Below are positions 1-12,200 of a stretch of 64,000 nt of DNA, one piece after another. Source of the stretch: Helopsaltes ochotensis (taxonomy: Eukaryota; Chordata; Aves; Passeriformes; Locustellidae); the NCBI GenBank assembly GCA_013400155.1, contig VXBM01001651.1, forward strand, positions 16,077-80,076, given 5' to 3'. Position 1 is the first letter of the stretch, and each line of letters opens with the position of its first letter. The translations under genes were made by a program, and so were the position numbers. The notes beneath the pieces were generated by a model that saw only the letters and a program-made list of their open reading frames with translations, was not told the DNA's origin and searched no databases.

Positions 1-1040
1 TATGTGTGCTGTTCATTCCATCTGAGTCCAAGGGACAAAATCACAGTTAGAAAGCAGAGCACACCATTCTGTGTACATCTTTGCCATCAACAAAACTTGA
101 AGGAAAAAAATCCTATTTTTACTCATTTCACATGAATTGCAGCAGCCTATAAATCCTGCAGGCTTGGGTGCCCCACCTTTCCTGCACCCAGAGCAGGATA
201 TATTTCAATAATGGTGATATATATCCAATATTGGATGTATTCCACGGTTTAATGGTGATGTGGAGCATTTCACCTGCTTTTTCCAGCCCCCCCAGGACAG
301 CTGCACTATCTGCTGACAAGATCAGCACACGAAAATCAAACATTTTAGTGTACCACAGCAGGTAGGAAAGGGCAACGTTAATTCAGGCAGTCATTAGCTA
401 AAACAAGGCACGAGCAAATAAAGTTGTGCTGTGATTAAAGGGGTGTATTTTTGATCCTGAGGTCACTGAGGTATATTTGTACCAGTGCAATCAGAGGAGC
501 CCAGGTTTGCTCTGACTCACTCTATTTCATCAGCCTGCAGTTGTGCAGGTTTCCACCATATCCTTTTTTTCCTTGAGAGAAACTGGTAATATATCACTCT
601 CTCTATAAATATACACGTGTGAAGAGAAGGAGAAATAACATTTCATTCGTACAAAAGGAGGAAAAATCACCCCCCCAGCTTTATCGCTGACAACAGCCGA
701 GGGAAATTCAACTTCTTTCATTTTATTTGCAGCGAGACTTTAAAATAGACTTGCAAATTCAGACTGGAAACTCTTCTATCCTTTTCCAAAAGAGAAAAGC
801 ACGTCACAAAATGGACGAATCAATTCCAATTGCTTCTTGCCCAAAGAAACAGCACTAAAGTGTCTTAGGTGAAGATTCCAAGCCGGGAAATGAAAAGCTG
901 AACAAGAAAACGCTGAGGTCAGGCAGGCTCAACCTTTCCTTATCCCTTCTTTTTATCCCTTCTCTTTCAGGCTGCTGGGAAGCCCACGGAGGGTTTGCGA
1001 GGTGCTGGAGCATCAGGAGCAGTCTGTATTTACAATTTCA
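1..1040. other. Intergenic, nothing recognised
   Basis: No gene, RNA or repeat is supported. Small open frames here lack coding character. Confidence 0.7.
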
Positions 1041-1047
1041 GCCCGGC

Positions 1048-1140
1048 AGTTTTGATCCTCAGCCTGCTCAGGACATTTTCTTTTCTCTGTATTGACAACA
1101 CAGTGAATTTCTGTCTTCAGCAAGTCCTCCAGAGCTGACC
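1048..1140 (-). repeat. Dispersed repeat, copy 1 of 2
   Basis: About 90 bp are shared in the same orientation with 3057-3150, including gatcctc.acctgctcaggac and tcttttctctgtattg. It is likely an old unclassified mobile-element piece. The minus-strand readings are also alike (NTEKR.CPEQ.EDQN). Confidence 0.7.
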
Positions 1141-1404
1141 CCTGGTGTGTGCAGCTCCGGCCTCCCTCGCTGGTGCTGCGGCTGCCTTGGGAAGCCCCAG
1201 AGCCACGGAGCTCATCTCTGGGAAGGTTGAAAGGTAACGTGGTTATTTCTGTGTGAAAAAATGTATTTGCCCCTTCGTGATTGCCAAATGTTGCCTTTTT
1301 TCCTGGTTTTGCACCAGCAAGGGCTGCAAAATGCTGTGAAGGGTGGGGGGATGCAGCAGTAGAGGATGCTGTCCTCAGGGAGGGGCGGCTTTTGCTGCAC
1401 ATTT

Positions 1405-1690
1405 CTGCCGAGATGGGACACAGGAATGGACCACGCTCACACACTGAGATGTCCAAGTCAAAAAGGGGAGGCTTTATGTACAAACCCCGGCATTTATAGA
1501 ATTCCAAAGGTGACCGTGGATTGGAGGGTGAAGCTGCCACCTCTCCAACCATGCTGGTCAGACCAAGAGCCCATCAACTCTCTCCTCGTCCACGAAGGAA
1601 TGAAAAACAACTTCTTATTTACATGAACGTGCGTGAGAAACTCCATTAGAAATATGTAAACACCAGAAGGCTCAGGAAACTCGAAACAGC
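1405..1690 (-). mobile_element. Diverged solo LTR, family A
   Basis: On the minus strand it has ctgaccagcatggttggaga, ggtggcagcttcaccctcca, then TCTATAAA (1493-1500) and a degraded CATAAAG signal (about 1472). It is related to the copies near 38,545 and 44,690. Ends are approximate. Confidence 0.6.
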
Positions 1691-2303
1691 AGGGCGACAC
1701 GTTTCCTGTTCCTATTAAAACCCCCTCCCAATTAAAACGCTCCTAAATTAAAATGCAGAGCTCTTGCTGTGAGCCCAGCTTTCACTTGGATCAGGACTCC
1801 CAAAAAGCATCGATCCCGCTCTCTTTGGAGAGCCGAGAGAAACGCAGCAACTTCTGGAAGCTTTTCCAGCTGAAACGCTAAAAAAAGAAAAAAGGATGCA
1901 CTTGCTTTTGGAAGCTTTGGGGTTCTCTCAAGAGGAGGCTCTATCACAGCCTGAAAATTTGTCATAGGGAATGACAAAGCACTGTGGCAGCAAAGTGCTC
2001 AGTGAACGCTTTCGTGGGGGATTACAGAGGGAAGAGCTTTCCTAAAACAAAGGATCTTCCCCAACTGACCCTGTCAATGAGTGGCTGCAGGCAAAAGCAA
2101 CTTGATCCACTCTAAAGATGCATCGGAATTCTGCTCAGAAGGAAAAAGTGAAAAGGGAAAATGCTGCTGCTACAGAGAAGAGATGAAGATGTAAGTTTTG
2201 GAAGTGCAGTACAGAAAGAAGGAGCTACATTTTTCATCAGTCTCTTTCCAAGTGCGTGTTACTTTGTCTGAATTAATCCGGGGCGTTTACCCAGAGGAGA
2301 ATA

Positions 2304-2351
2304 ATGACCCAGAGGAGAATAATGACCCAGAGGAGAATAATGACCCGAGGC
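2304..2351. repeat. 18-bp tandem repeat, about 3 copies
   Basis: The unit acccagaggagaataatg is repeated three times in succession, the last incomplete. Confidence 0.9.
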
Positions 2352-3056
2352 AGCTCTGAGAGCAGCAAGGTGTTAAATCAGCTCTTTGGAGGCTTCCGCT
2401 TGGGCAGGCTCTCAGAACACCAGGAGAAACTCTTTACCAAACAAGTCCTTAGGACAAATGGCAATGTCCTTTGTTCCTGGGCAGGGACTGAGGTTTGAGC
2501 ATGGTTAAAAACACGGGGGGGGCTCACTGGGACAAACTGGTGACAAACTGCTGAGGGCTCTCCCGGAGCCCAGCTCTGCGAGGGAACTTGCTCCAGGAGA
2601 TTCCCCGAGGAACAGCAATCCCACAAAGATCAAACCCGGGTTCTGTGGGGTTTGTGCTGCTCTGGCAGCCCTGGGGAGGATCCCTGAGAGGCCACACATG
2701 GCAGGAGGAGTGCACAGAAATGCTCTGAGGCTCCTTGGGATTGTCCTCCACCCAAGCCAGGCAAAAGCTGTCAAAATGTCTGCTTGCAAAATCCAGGGCA
2801 GCAGAAGTTTGTAAGGACCCAGATATCGGGGGGAAGGAAAGAGGATCCATCTGTGCTTGTGGCCAGGACCAAAGCCCGGCAAAATCTGCAGGATGTGACC
2901 TGTGGGAGTTGCTCCCTCGGTGGGGGCAGCTCTCCGTGTTTGTGACACTCCAGGGCTCGGCCCCAGAGGGAGGACTTGGACTGAAGAAGTGCCTGGGCTT
3001 GTAGAACCTCTGCCCACTCTTCTGAGTGGGCATTGATTCCGTGTTCTTCGGAAGAG

Positions 3057-3150
3057 TTTTGATCCTCAACCTGCTCAGGACACTGTCTTTTCTCTGTATT
3101 GGCAACAAAGTGAATTTCTATCTTCAGAAGTGCCTTCTCAGCAGAGGAGG
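3057..3150 (-). repeat. Dispersed repeat, copy 2 of 2
   Basis: It is homologous to 1048-1140 at about 80-90% by eye. It lies 2 kb away in the same orientation. Confidence 0.7.
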
Positions 3151-3547
3151 TGCAGTTTAAATTACGATGTGAGAAATCTGATCCATTCCCACATGGAAAA
3201 GCTAATCCCCATCTCCATAGAAAGCCCTTTATTGTACTGAGTTCTGTAGTCCATTGCCCCATGACATCAAGAAGGATCCTCTGTATCTTGAATTAATTCG
3301 TGTGAGTAGCTCTTTCCTGAAGCACACAAGTGGCACTAATCAAATGCTCTGGGGTGAGTGATCTTGAAACTTATCTTTGAGCAGTTCTGTGACAGGGCTG
3401 GGAGCTGGGAACTGCGTTTTGCCTGTCAGTGATCCCGCATTTAAAAGTCTCTCACTGCTTTTACTTGCTGAGTTACTACAGGAAAAAAGATGAATTATTA
3501 ATGTTTGGCTCTGCCTTTCACCTGAAGAAGATATTTTCCAAAAAGGC

Positions 3548-3784
3548 ATGGAAAGAGAAGACCTCATCATTGTGTTTGCATTACTCAGGTCTGTTGAGGA
3601 ACATCGTTCTGCCATTACTTCAATGTGTGGCCTGGAAAGCCTCGTTCACGTTGCAAAAAAATTCACTTTGCAGCTACGTTTTCTCAAAAACTGGCTGTCA
3701 AAAAGTCAGCCCCGTGCAATTTCTGTGTTTGATGCTGGCTATAAGTTGACAGTTGAACCAGATCTCGAGGAATTTCTGACGTAG
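3548..3784 (+). other. Unassigned 78-codon open frame
   Basis: The frame starts MEREDLIIVFALLRSVEEHR and ends EPDLEEFLT before TAG. The composition is protein-like, with alternating hydrophobic and charged residues, and the frame remains open about 18 codons upstream of the Met. I do not recognise it. It could be a chance frame, a pseudogene piece or a conserved exon. Confidence 0.2.
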
Positions 3785-6257
3785 AATGAAACAAACACAT
3801 CCTTGGGAACAAAAAGGGCTTTCAAAAAGGTGCAGCTACTGCTGTGAGCAGGTTTCAACTCATTCCGTTTTGGCTTCTGTTACTGTCTGTTGGTTTTTTT
3901 CCCCCTTTAAACTCCCAGAATTTCTGCCACTGCCTTTGCCACACTCGCTACAAGGGCAAGCGTGGAGCGCTTACCCAAAACAAACAGGCTGCAAAGCAAA
4001 AGCAGAGCTCAGGAAATCACACAGGCCTCTGCCTGGGTGTTCCTTCCCATCACAGAGAGCTCCTGACAAAAAGGGATGTGTCTCTGTCATATTCAGACTC
4101 AGAAGTGAAGCAGAAAAAGGTTTCAGGCTTGCTGCAACCGCAGCTGTAATCTGACTTGAGATATTTTTTTTTCTCCTTTATTTGTTCTTTTTGCTTCCTT
4201 TCCTTCCCTCTCCCCCCTCCCTCTTCCCTTCCTTCTTCTTTCCCTTCTCCCCTTTCCTCTTCTGCATTTTTCACTTTTAATTTTCCCTTTTATTTTGCAT
4301 CAGAAAGGTGCTGATGACATTATTCACCAAGATCGCACTCCAGGGCAGTCACAGAACCTCGTGAACTCAAGGTCAGCAAAGCTGTAATTCAGACACTCCG
4401 CTCTTCATCTTGCTCTGTTTGGTGCAAAATCAGGAGGAATTCTTGACAAGGTCTGCACATCCACAGCCTCCCTTCTCAGCTGCTGACAGGGGCTGTGCTG
4501 CCTGGTGGAACACGGCATGTCAGCTCCCCCAGAATCCAACTGGCAAAGCCAGCAGGCCCTCGGGACGCAAAATCCGTGTTTGTAAACAGTGTTCTGCCTT
4601 TAAATTGATTTTAATGCTTTGCCTTGGAGAGCTCCTGCACTGATTTTCCCAACAGAATCCACCGCAAGGGCCATCTGGTGGCAGCAGCACATTGAATCTG
4701 CACAAAAGCTGTTCAGGAATGAGCCAGGGGTAAATTTCCAGCAGGATGCAGAGGGATCTAACCCTGCACTTCTCCTAAGGAGATACGTGTTACAGCACAC
4801 TCTAGGTTGGGAAAATTCCCACTAACTTGGAGGGAAACTATAACTTGTTCCGTGGCTGTCATCCCCAGATAAATGTCGGTGCAGATATTAGAATGTCATG
4901 ATTTTCTATTTTATATTAAAAATTAAAATTGTTTCCTTTCCTGTCCCTGATCTGTCCCCAATCAGGGATTTTTGCTAATGGACTCCTCAATGCCTTCTTG
5001 CAGGGAGGAACATCTTTTCCTTACTGAAGGGAAAACACCCAGGGCTGCATTTTTCTGCTCAGTGCTGGAGAAGGGCTCATTTGGTACCCACAGCTCATTA
5101 CAGATACCCCAAAGCTTCAGGCTTTGGAGCCAAGACTCGAATAAACTTCATGCTTGAAGCATCATTACTATTACAGTGATAAAAGGTGAAAAATCCTTTG
5201 GGAGAACTATTGGAGATTCAGCCTCTCAAGGTAAATTTAAGACCTTTTTTCCCTGGGAAGGCTTTCCTGGGGTGCTTTGGCCTGTGTCTGTGCATATCTG
5301 GCAGGAGAGTTTTCTGCAGGGCTGGAAATTTGGGGCAGTAGCACTGAGATGGGTCTCAGGTACAAGTTCCTTGTCCTTGGCTTAGCACACAGGGATGCTC
5401 AGGCAGGCGGATGCTGCCTCTCCTCTGTCAGGAAATCCTTGCAGGAGGAGAGTGCTGATCATCAGGCAGATTTGCTTTCTCCCCTTGTCTCTGGATGTCA
5501 GTTCTGGAGGCAGAGCTGCTGACTAAGGAGCAGTGTTGGTGTTGGCTTTCAGCTCTCCAGAGGAGCCGCCTCAGTGCCTGTGGGAGCTCGGCTGATGCAC
5601 AAACACCCCGAAAATCACCCTGGCAGGGCACTTTGGGTCTCTAGATAACGCCCCATGCAGAAGATAACCTCATTTTGAACTGAAAACTCCAGCTGGAAAG
5701 GTTTGGGCGTGCAGAGCCAGCATGCAGCCTATTTCATCCAGCAGCTTTTTCTCAGGCCGAGTGGCTGCTGGTGCCACACAGGCTGTGCCACCTGCCCTGT
5801 GCCTGTCCCCTCCCTGCACAGGGGTGACAGCCCTGCCCTCGCTCCTCTGAAGCCACTGAGCTCCCAGGGCTGCCTCCACACCTGCAGCTGCTGTGCCACT
5901 CCAGAGCTTCCCCCCACGCCACCCCTTTGTCACTGGGGGGAGCAGGGGACCCCTCCCGGCCGTGCCCATCCCGGGATTCTGCTCCCAGCTGCTCAGGGCC
6001 ATGTGCAGCTCCATCCCGGCCTGTCAGCTGTGTGCCTGGCCCCAGCCCTAGGTGATGTTAACTTCCAAATGGTGCTGCAAAGCAAAAGAGGCTCAGAGCA
6101 TTTGCGTCTGGCCCAAGAACATCCAAGGAAACAGAATTTGGTGGAAAATTGAAGGTGCAAGCTATTTATTACTCTCACGCTTTTATGGATGGAAAACAAT
6201 CCAAAAAAAAGGATGATCACGGACAAGTGTGATGTAAAGGATAAAAACAATCTATGG
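3785..6257. other. Intergenic; homopyrimidine tract, otherwise nothing recognised
   Basis: The stretch contains the C/T-only tract at 4194-4263. A proline-rich open frame near 5703-6152 reflects GC-rich composition and not a gene. Confidence 0.7.
4194..4263. repeat. 70-nt pure homopyrimidine tract
   Basis: There are only C and T from 4194 to 4263, flanked by further T-rich sequence. Confidence 0.95.
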
Positions 6258-7105
6258 AAAGGATCAGAAACCCATCCCAGATAAAGCCTCTTTCAGCTGC
6301 TGAAACAACAGCAAGGGATGAAGTCATCCTCGATGCCTCAAGGAGCGCCTGTTGTTCTGTGAATCACCCCCAGGGCTCAGGAACCTGTAATTTCCAGCGG
6401 CAGAATGTCCCATTTCAGGGCAGAGATGAGCCACTGAGCTGTCACTGCCAGCCCTGAGTGCCACCAGGTGCTGTCACAGCACAGAACCAACAGCGAGCCA
6501 AGAGCCCAGGGCTGGGGCTGGGGAGGGGCTTCTCCGGGGGCAGAAAAGATCCTTGAACCTCTGGGCTCAGCTCCCCAGCCCTGGGCACCACACAGAGCCA
6601 AGAGGCTGCTCCAAGGGCAACTCCACCGCTGGGAACAGGCCTGGGGCAGGGAGGGGCTGGGGAGGGGCTGGGAGCACAAACCCTGTGAGGAACAGCTGAG
6701 GGAGCTGGGTGTCCCTGCTTTGCACAGCACAAGTGACACAGAGCGCTCGATTGAAGGAAAGGAGCAGAAAACAGGGATGAACTTAATTCTTCTTTCTTAT
6801 CTAGTTCTCAGATCCATGCCAGGGATTGGGTGAGAGAGTGGCCACCTCTCCAATCCCACTGGCCAAACTGACAGTCAATCAAATGTTTCTTCACCTAGAA
6901 AGTGTGTGATGTTTCCAAAAATTTCCCCAAACATCCCTATCTATCGATAACACCAGTGTGAGAAAGAAGTAAGAACACTGCACAACACTGAGAACTCTGA
7001 CTCCACTTTAGAAACTGAGAACCACATCAGAAAGGCTGCAAAAGTCAGGGCAACACTGGGGCTGTTCAGCCTGGAGAAAAGGAGGCTCAGGGGTGACCTC
7101 ATCAC
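6258..7105. repeat. 848-bp direct duplicate, copy 1, joined by one N to copy 2
   Basis: It begins aaaggatcagaaacccatcc and ends ggtgacctcatcac. It matches 7107-7970 except for a 16-bp deletion relative to copy 2. It is probably a second haplotype or unmerged contig end. Confidence 0.9.
6740..7045 (-). mobile_element. Solo LTR, family A (in duplicate copy 1)
   Basis: On the minus strand it contains ccagtgggattggagaggtg near-identically to the LTRs at 37,400 and 44,850, plus tcgatagatagggatgtt. The TATA and poly(A) boxes are degraded. Confidence 0.7.
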
Positions 7106-7106
7106 N

Positions 7107-7970
7107 AAAGGATCAGAAACCCATCCCAGATAAAGCCTCTTTCAGCTGCTGAAACAACAGCAAGGGATGAAGTCATCCTCGATGCCTCAAGGAGCGCCTG
7201 TTGTTCTGTGAATCACCCCCAGGGCTCAGGAACCTGTAATTTCCAGCGGCAGAATGTCCCATTTCAGGGCAGAGATGAGCCAGAGGGAGGAGAGCACACT
7301 GAGCTGTCACTGCCAGCCCTGAGTGCCACCAGGTGCTGTCACAGCACAGAACCAACAGCGAGCCAAGAGCCCAGGGCTGGGGCTGGGGAGGGGCTTCTCC
7401 GGGGGCAGAAAAGATCCTTGAACCTCTGGGCTCAGCTCCCCAGCCCTGGGCACCACACAGAGCCAAGAGGCTGCTCCAAGGGCAACTCCACCGCTGGGAA
7501 CAGGCCTGGGGCAGGGAGGGGCTGGGGAGGGGCTGGGAGCACAAACCCTGTGAGGAACAGCTGAGGGAGCTGGGTGTCCCTGCTTTGCACAGCACAAGTG
7601 ACACAGAGCGCTCGATTGAAGGAAAGGAGCAGAAAACAGGGATGAACTTAATTCTTCTTTCTTATCTAGTTCTCAGATCCATGCCAGGGATTGGGTGAGA
7701 GAGTGGCCACCTCTCCAATCCCACTGGCCAAACTGACAGTCAATCAAATGTTTCTTCACCTAGAAAGTGTGTGATGTTTCCAAAAATTTCCCCAAACATC
7801 CCTATCTATCGATAACACCAGTGTGAGAAAGAAGTAAGAACACTGCACAACACTGAGAACTCTGACTCCACTTTAGAAACTGAGAACCACATCAGAAAGG
7901 CTGCAAAAGTCAGGGCAACACTGGGGCTGTTCAGCCTGGAGAAAAGGAGGCTCAGGGGTGACCTCATCAC
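7107..7970. repeat. 864-bp direct duplicate, copy 2
   Basis: It carries 16 extra bases (7282-7297, agagggaggagagcac). Sequence continues uninterrupted into a CR1 after 7970. Confidence 0.9.
7605..7910 (-). mobile_element. Solo LTR, family A (same insertion, duplicate copy 2)
   Basis: This is the same element as 6740-7045, present twice because of the assembly duplication. It is followed directly by CR1 sequence. Confidence 0.7.
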
Positions 7971-8287
7971 CTGTACAACCTCCTGAAAAGTGGCTGTGCT
8001 CACCTGGGGTTGGGCTCTTTCCCCAGGCAGCACTGACAGAACCAGAGGACACAGCCTCAAGCTGTGCCAAGGGAGCCACAGGTTGGATATTAGGAAAAAG
8101 CTTTTACAGAAAGGTTGATAAAGAACTGGAATGGCCTGCCCAGGGAGGTGCTGGAGTCACCGTCCCTGGATGTGTTTAAAACAAGACTGGATGTGGCACT
8201 CGGTGCCAGGGTTGAGGTGTTAGGGCTGGGTTGGACTCGATGATCTTGAAGGTCTCTTCCAACCCAGAAATTCTGTGATTCTGTGGA
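7925..8287 (+). mobile_element. CR1 LINE 3' portion
   Basis: It has the CR1 order: ggggctgttcagcctggaga, aggctcaggggtgacctcat, ggatattaggaaaaagct, cctgcccagggaggtgctgg, and ttggactcgatgatcttgaa, then gattctgtgattctgtgg-like ends. Confidence 0.95.
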
Positions 8288-8369
8288 ATCCCTCCCAGTC
8301 CTGCTCCTGCAGCCACCCAGCCTCGGCTCTCCTGGTGCCTGGATGCAGCTCCCCCCACTCCAGTCCCAG

Positions 8370-8485
8370 TCTGGAATCAGTGAGGCTGGAAAGGACCTCC
8401 AAGGTCATCATGTCCAGCCTTTGCTGGGCACCTCCACCCCCCTAAATGACACCCTGAAGTGCCACATCCACTGGTTTGTGGGGCT
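8370..8485 (-). mobile_element. CR1 LINE fragment, opposite orientation
   Basis: It contains gaggctggaaaggacctcca, aggtcatcatgtccagcc and gaagtgccacatcca, the reverse-complement CR1 3' pattern. It lies head-to-head with the preceding element. Confidence 0.75.
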
Positions 8486-8944
8486 GGGCCCTTCCCATGA
8501 TGAGGCAAGGCCATAATTTATGTGCAACCTTGTGCTGAGAAAGCTGAGAAAGTCCTAATGCTGCAGGAGCTACAGGATTTGCCCAGCACTGATGAGAATG
8601 CCCACGGACAGTGAGCACCAGCACTAATGCTGAGGGGCAGAGCAGGAAGGGTGAAATCCCCAGGCCAGAGAAAAGAACGAGGTGTAAGGGTCAGGACAAC
8701 CCAAGGAAATCCCAGCATGTGCCTCTGAGGCTTTCCTCTTGAAAGTTTTTGAAAACTTGAAAGTCTGGAAAGATTTCCCTGGGTGAGAATCCAGAGCTTC
8801 AGGCCTGACATCCTACAAGATCACTGAGACGTTCAACTGTTCCTGTGGAGAGAGAATTCCCTGGCTGCCCCACCTTCATCTGCCATTCCTGAGGGCAGGG
8901 GAGCAAGGAGCCTTCTCCTTGCAGCCCTGGGTGAGGAGCCCACT

Positions 8945-9290
8945 CGTGGGCCTGATATTTTTGAGTCTGAAAGATTTTTTAGCCTGCTAAGCAGCTGCTA
9001 ACTTTTCCTAAGGGAAAAATATTTTAAGGAAACTTCTTCTCAAAATAATCCTGGTGAAACAACTGACCTTTCTCAAAACAATTTTCTCCAGGTAGGGTTT
9101 ACTTTTCTAGTTCTGTTTCTCTAGTTTAACCAATAAGATTAGAGAGGTGTGGTTCCTATTCCCCAATCATGTTAAGTCTGTATCAGAACACCTTATAAAA
9201 GGTAGTGAGAATTAGACAATAAAGCTTTTTTCTGTGCCTTTACCTTCTGAAAACACTTAAAGTCATTTGTCTTTTTTTGTGTCCTACAAC
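8945..9290 (+). mobile_element. Solo LTR of an avian retrovirus-like element (family B)
   Basis: It has CCAAT-type boxes (aaccaataag, ccccaatcat), TATA (cttataaaagg, about 9193-9200), AATAAA at 9218-9223 and a T-rich U5 ending tcctaca. No gag, pol or env remains. The left end is uncertain and no target-site duplication was confirmed. Confidence 0.7.
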
Positions 9291-12200
9291 ACACCCACGT
9301 GTGCAGCTGCTGGCAGGGACACCTCCATCACCTCTCGAGTGCCTCCCTGGGAGCACTTTGAGCAGCAGCAGAGCTCTGGGTACAGAGTTTAACATCCCCA
9401 GCTGTTCCTGTGCTTCCCCAGCACTGATGAAAGGCTCAGGGCTTTCCCTCCTGCTGCCTGTGCTTGTCCTCAGCATCTGAGAATCTCCCAGAACAGCCCC
9501 TGCTGACCTTTTCTGTGATGGAAGGCTGGTTTTTAATGCCAGGTTTTGGCCGTGTCCCTGCTGGTCCCGGGCAGAGCTGCCGGTCCTGGCACACAGGAGC
9601 TGCTTCAGGGCACACACACACTCCTGCCAGGGGTAAAACAATAAATTACTGGGCTTTATAAACTGTCTTTCAGCTAAGAGACCTCAGCTCTGCTATAAAT
9701 AGTTCCAGAGCTGACCCTTCCTCAGCCCCAATATCTGTGTATGGATGCACTGCTCCATCCATAGCAAATCCAAGGGACTGGAAATCACCTCCTCATTCTT
9801 ATTTTAAACATCATCCACAGAAGAGCTCTTACACCTTTTTCAAAGCATGAAACCCTGGCTTTCTGCAGAAGAGTTCCTCTACCTGTTGTAAGCAGTAAAT
9901 GGGTGGGAAGCCATAATATTTCTGTGTTTTATTAGGGGAAAACGCAAGGTTCTGGAAGTCATTAAATTTTATATGCATGATATGTATGAATAATTTGACC
10001 CAACTCGCCACTGGTATATACAATCACAGCAAATGAATTTGTTGTACTGTGCAGCTTGACACAGGAAGGTAAAACAATACTTCCACCTGAGCAGCATTTC
10101 TTAGAATTTCAACCAAGCAGTAAATCTTAAACAGCCCGTGTTTTTTTCAGTGGATGTTTGCAGGGGCTCCATTGTGGCAGGAAATGCTAATGTTATGAAT
10201 CGACGTGCGCTGACATTCCTCGTGCAATGTGCTTTTTAAAACGTAATTTAACATAATGGAAATCTCCTAGAAACGTGGATATTCATTTCCAAAAAGCCCT
10301 GATCATCCATTTAAATTAAATGCACACCGGTTCGTTCCTCAATGCATAATGCAAGCTTCTATTTAGAAGACAGATGCCATAATTTACAGAGAGCAGAGAT
10401 CCTCAGCTAATGCAACACCTCTGTTTCAGCAGCAGTAAAACTGTCTTAATTAAGGGAACGCCAACAGATTAAAATGTTCTCATGGTTCATAAAATATTTT
10501 AGAGGGTGGCTTGGCAGCATTAGTACAAATGTTGTGAAGCCTGGTGTGTTTGAAGCTTATGCTCTGCACTTAAATTTAAAAAAAAATTTAAAAAAGGTGC
10601 AGTGAACCATGGAAAAAGATGGCAATGTCATATTTCTATTGCCAGATGTTGATAAATGTAGTTATTTGGGTTATTTGGTGGTTACAGAGTGGGTTCCTGT
10701 ATGGCCACATCTCAGGGTCACCACTGAGTTTCTGCTGTGCTTTCCCATCTCCAGTAAGTTCCAGCCACTGAAGGAACAACAGCAAAAATTCATCTAAAGG
10801 TAAGGGTGAAACTGGAACAGAAAAGGAGCTGAGAGAGAGCTGGGTGAAAGACAGAAAAATTTACTATAAGAAGGAAAAACTTCAGTTCAGAGTGCAAACA
10901 GTGTACAGATAATGAGTGAGGGGTTTGCAGGAGATGAATCCACAGCACAGCACCTGACCCGACTGTAAATAACATACACTCACATGGGCCAAACTAATTT
11001 CATTTAAGCCACAGCTGGTAGCAAAAAAAAATCTACATAACTGGGGGCTGTTCCAATCAGCACTGAAGTTTGGAGTGAGCAAATCCATTAATTATACATT
11101 GATTTTCCCAGGCATGTTTGCTCCAGCAGCGCACAACTGCGAGTTGTGCTGAAGCATCTGTTGAATATTTCCATCCAGCTCCTGAGCACAAAGCTCAGTG
11201 GTTCCTTTCTGGCTCGAGGCACGGGCAGAGAAGGGAGCAGCTGTTTGCAAAAAGTCACAAAAGCACCGAGTTCCTGCAGAGAATGTCGGGTTCCAGCGTG
11301 GCCCCAGGGGAGGGAAGGCACCTTGTCTGTTTGCAATTAGGCAAGAATCGTAATAGGTGCATGTATTAATTCAGCAGGGCAAAGCAGAGGGAAGGGAAAT
11401 GTGTGTCTTTTCATGAATTAGTGCTGGATGTTGCTGACTAAAGCAGAAAGTGGAGATAAGTTTTCCTTCTTATTCCTGATGCCTACAAGAAAATCTGTCT
11501 GCGCTTAGCCATTAGCTCATACACAGAGTTGTGTGTTCTAGGAATATAATCCTGTAAGAAACACAGCTCCCTTTTGCACTGAATCTGTCAGCTCTCATTG
11601 ATTTCCACAATTACTGAGGAAGTGCAGCTCCTTGCAGGGCACAGAGCGAGCCCTGCTCACGAACCAGGGCTGGAACCTGAGCACTGAGCTGCTGAAAGAA
11701 CTACCTGAGAAGTAGCTAAAGCTAAGGGAAGCGAGTGAAAACATCAATTAATGGGAAGTGATGACTGAACAGGGATGAAATAGAGAAGCTAAAACCGATG
11801 GGATGTTGGAAAATGAGACTTTCCAGTTAGGATTCAGAGATCTGTTACACGGAGCTTTAATGAAGTTTCTGCCCTGGCAGTGCTATATAAATCTAGAGCA
11901 GAAGACAGATTTAATCCCATGAAATATTTGTCAGGGGTTTAATGTAGTAGATAATATAACAAGCACTGTTAGAGCTGGCATTACAATTACCCATTTTTAC
12001 CCAGTTCCAGTGGCTGCAGGCAGAGCTTGGCCTGAGGCAGGACTCAGAGTTCTGCTCATGGACCCCCCTCAGGCTCTGGCTTTCTCAGCTCCTCTTTCCC
12101 TGCTCTCCCAACCAGCTTTGCTCCCTCCCCGAGGACATGGCCACTGGAAATGCTGTAACAGGAATATTTCTGTAACCTTCCTTTTAACAGAAATTGGCCA

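Noticed and set aside
5703..6152. 149-codon Pro/Cys-rich open frame
   Set aside because: It lies in GC-rich sequence with overlapping frames open on the opposite strand. No homology recognised.
6377..7698. Pairs of identical open frames (96-121 codons) seen twice
   Set aside because: They recur only because the region is duplicated at the N. The sequence is noncoding and next to an LTR.
8945..9290. A complete endogenous retrovirus attached to this LTR
   Set aside because: No gag, pol or env-like frames, primer-binding site or second LTR were found on either side.
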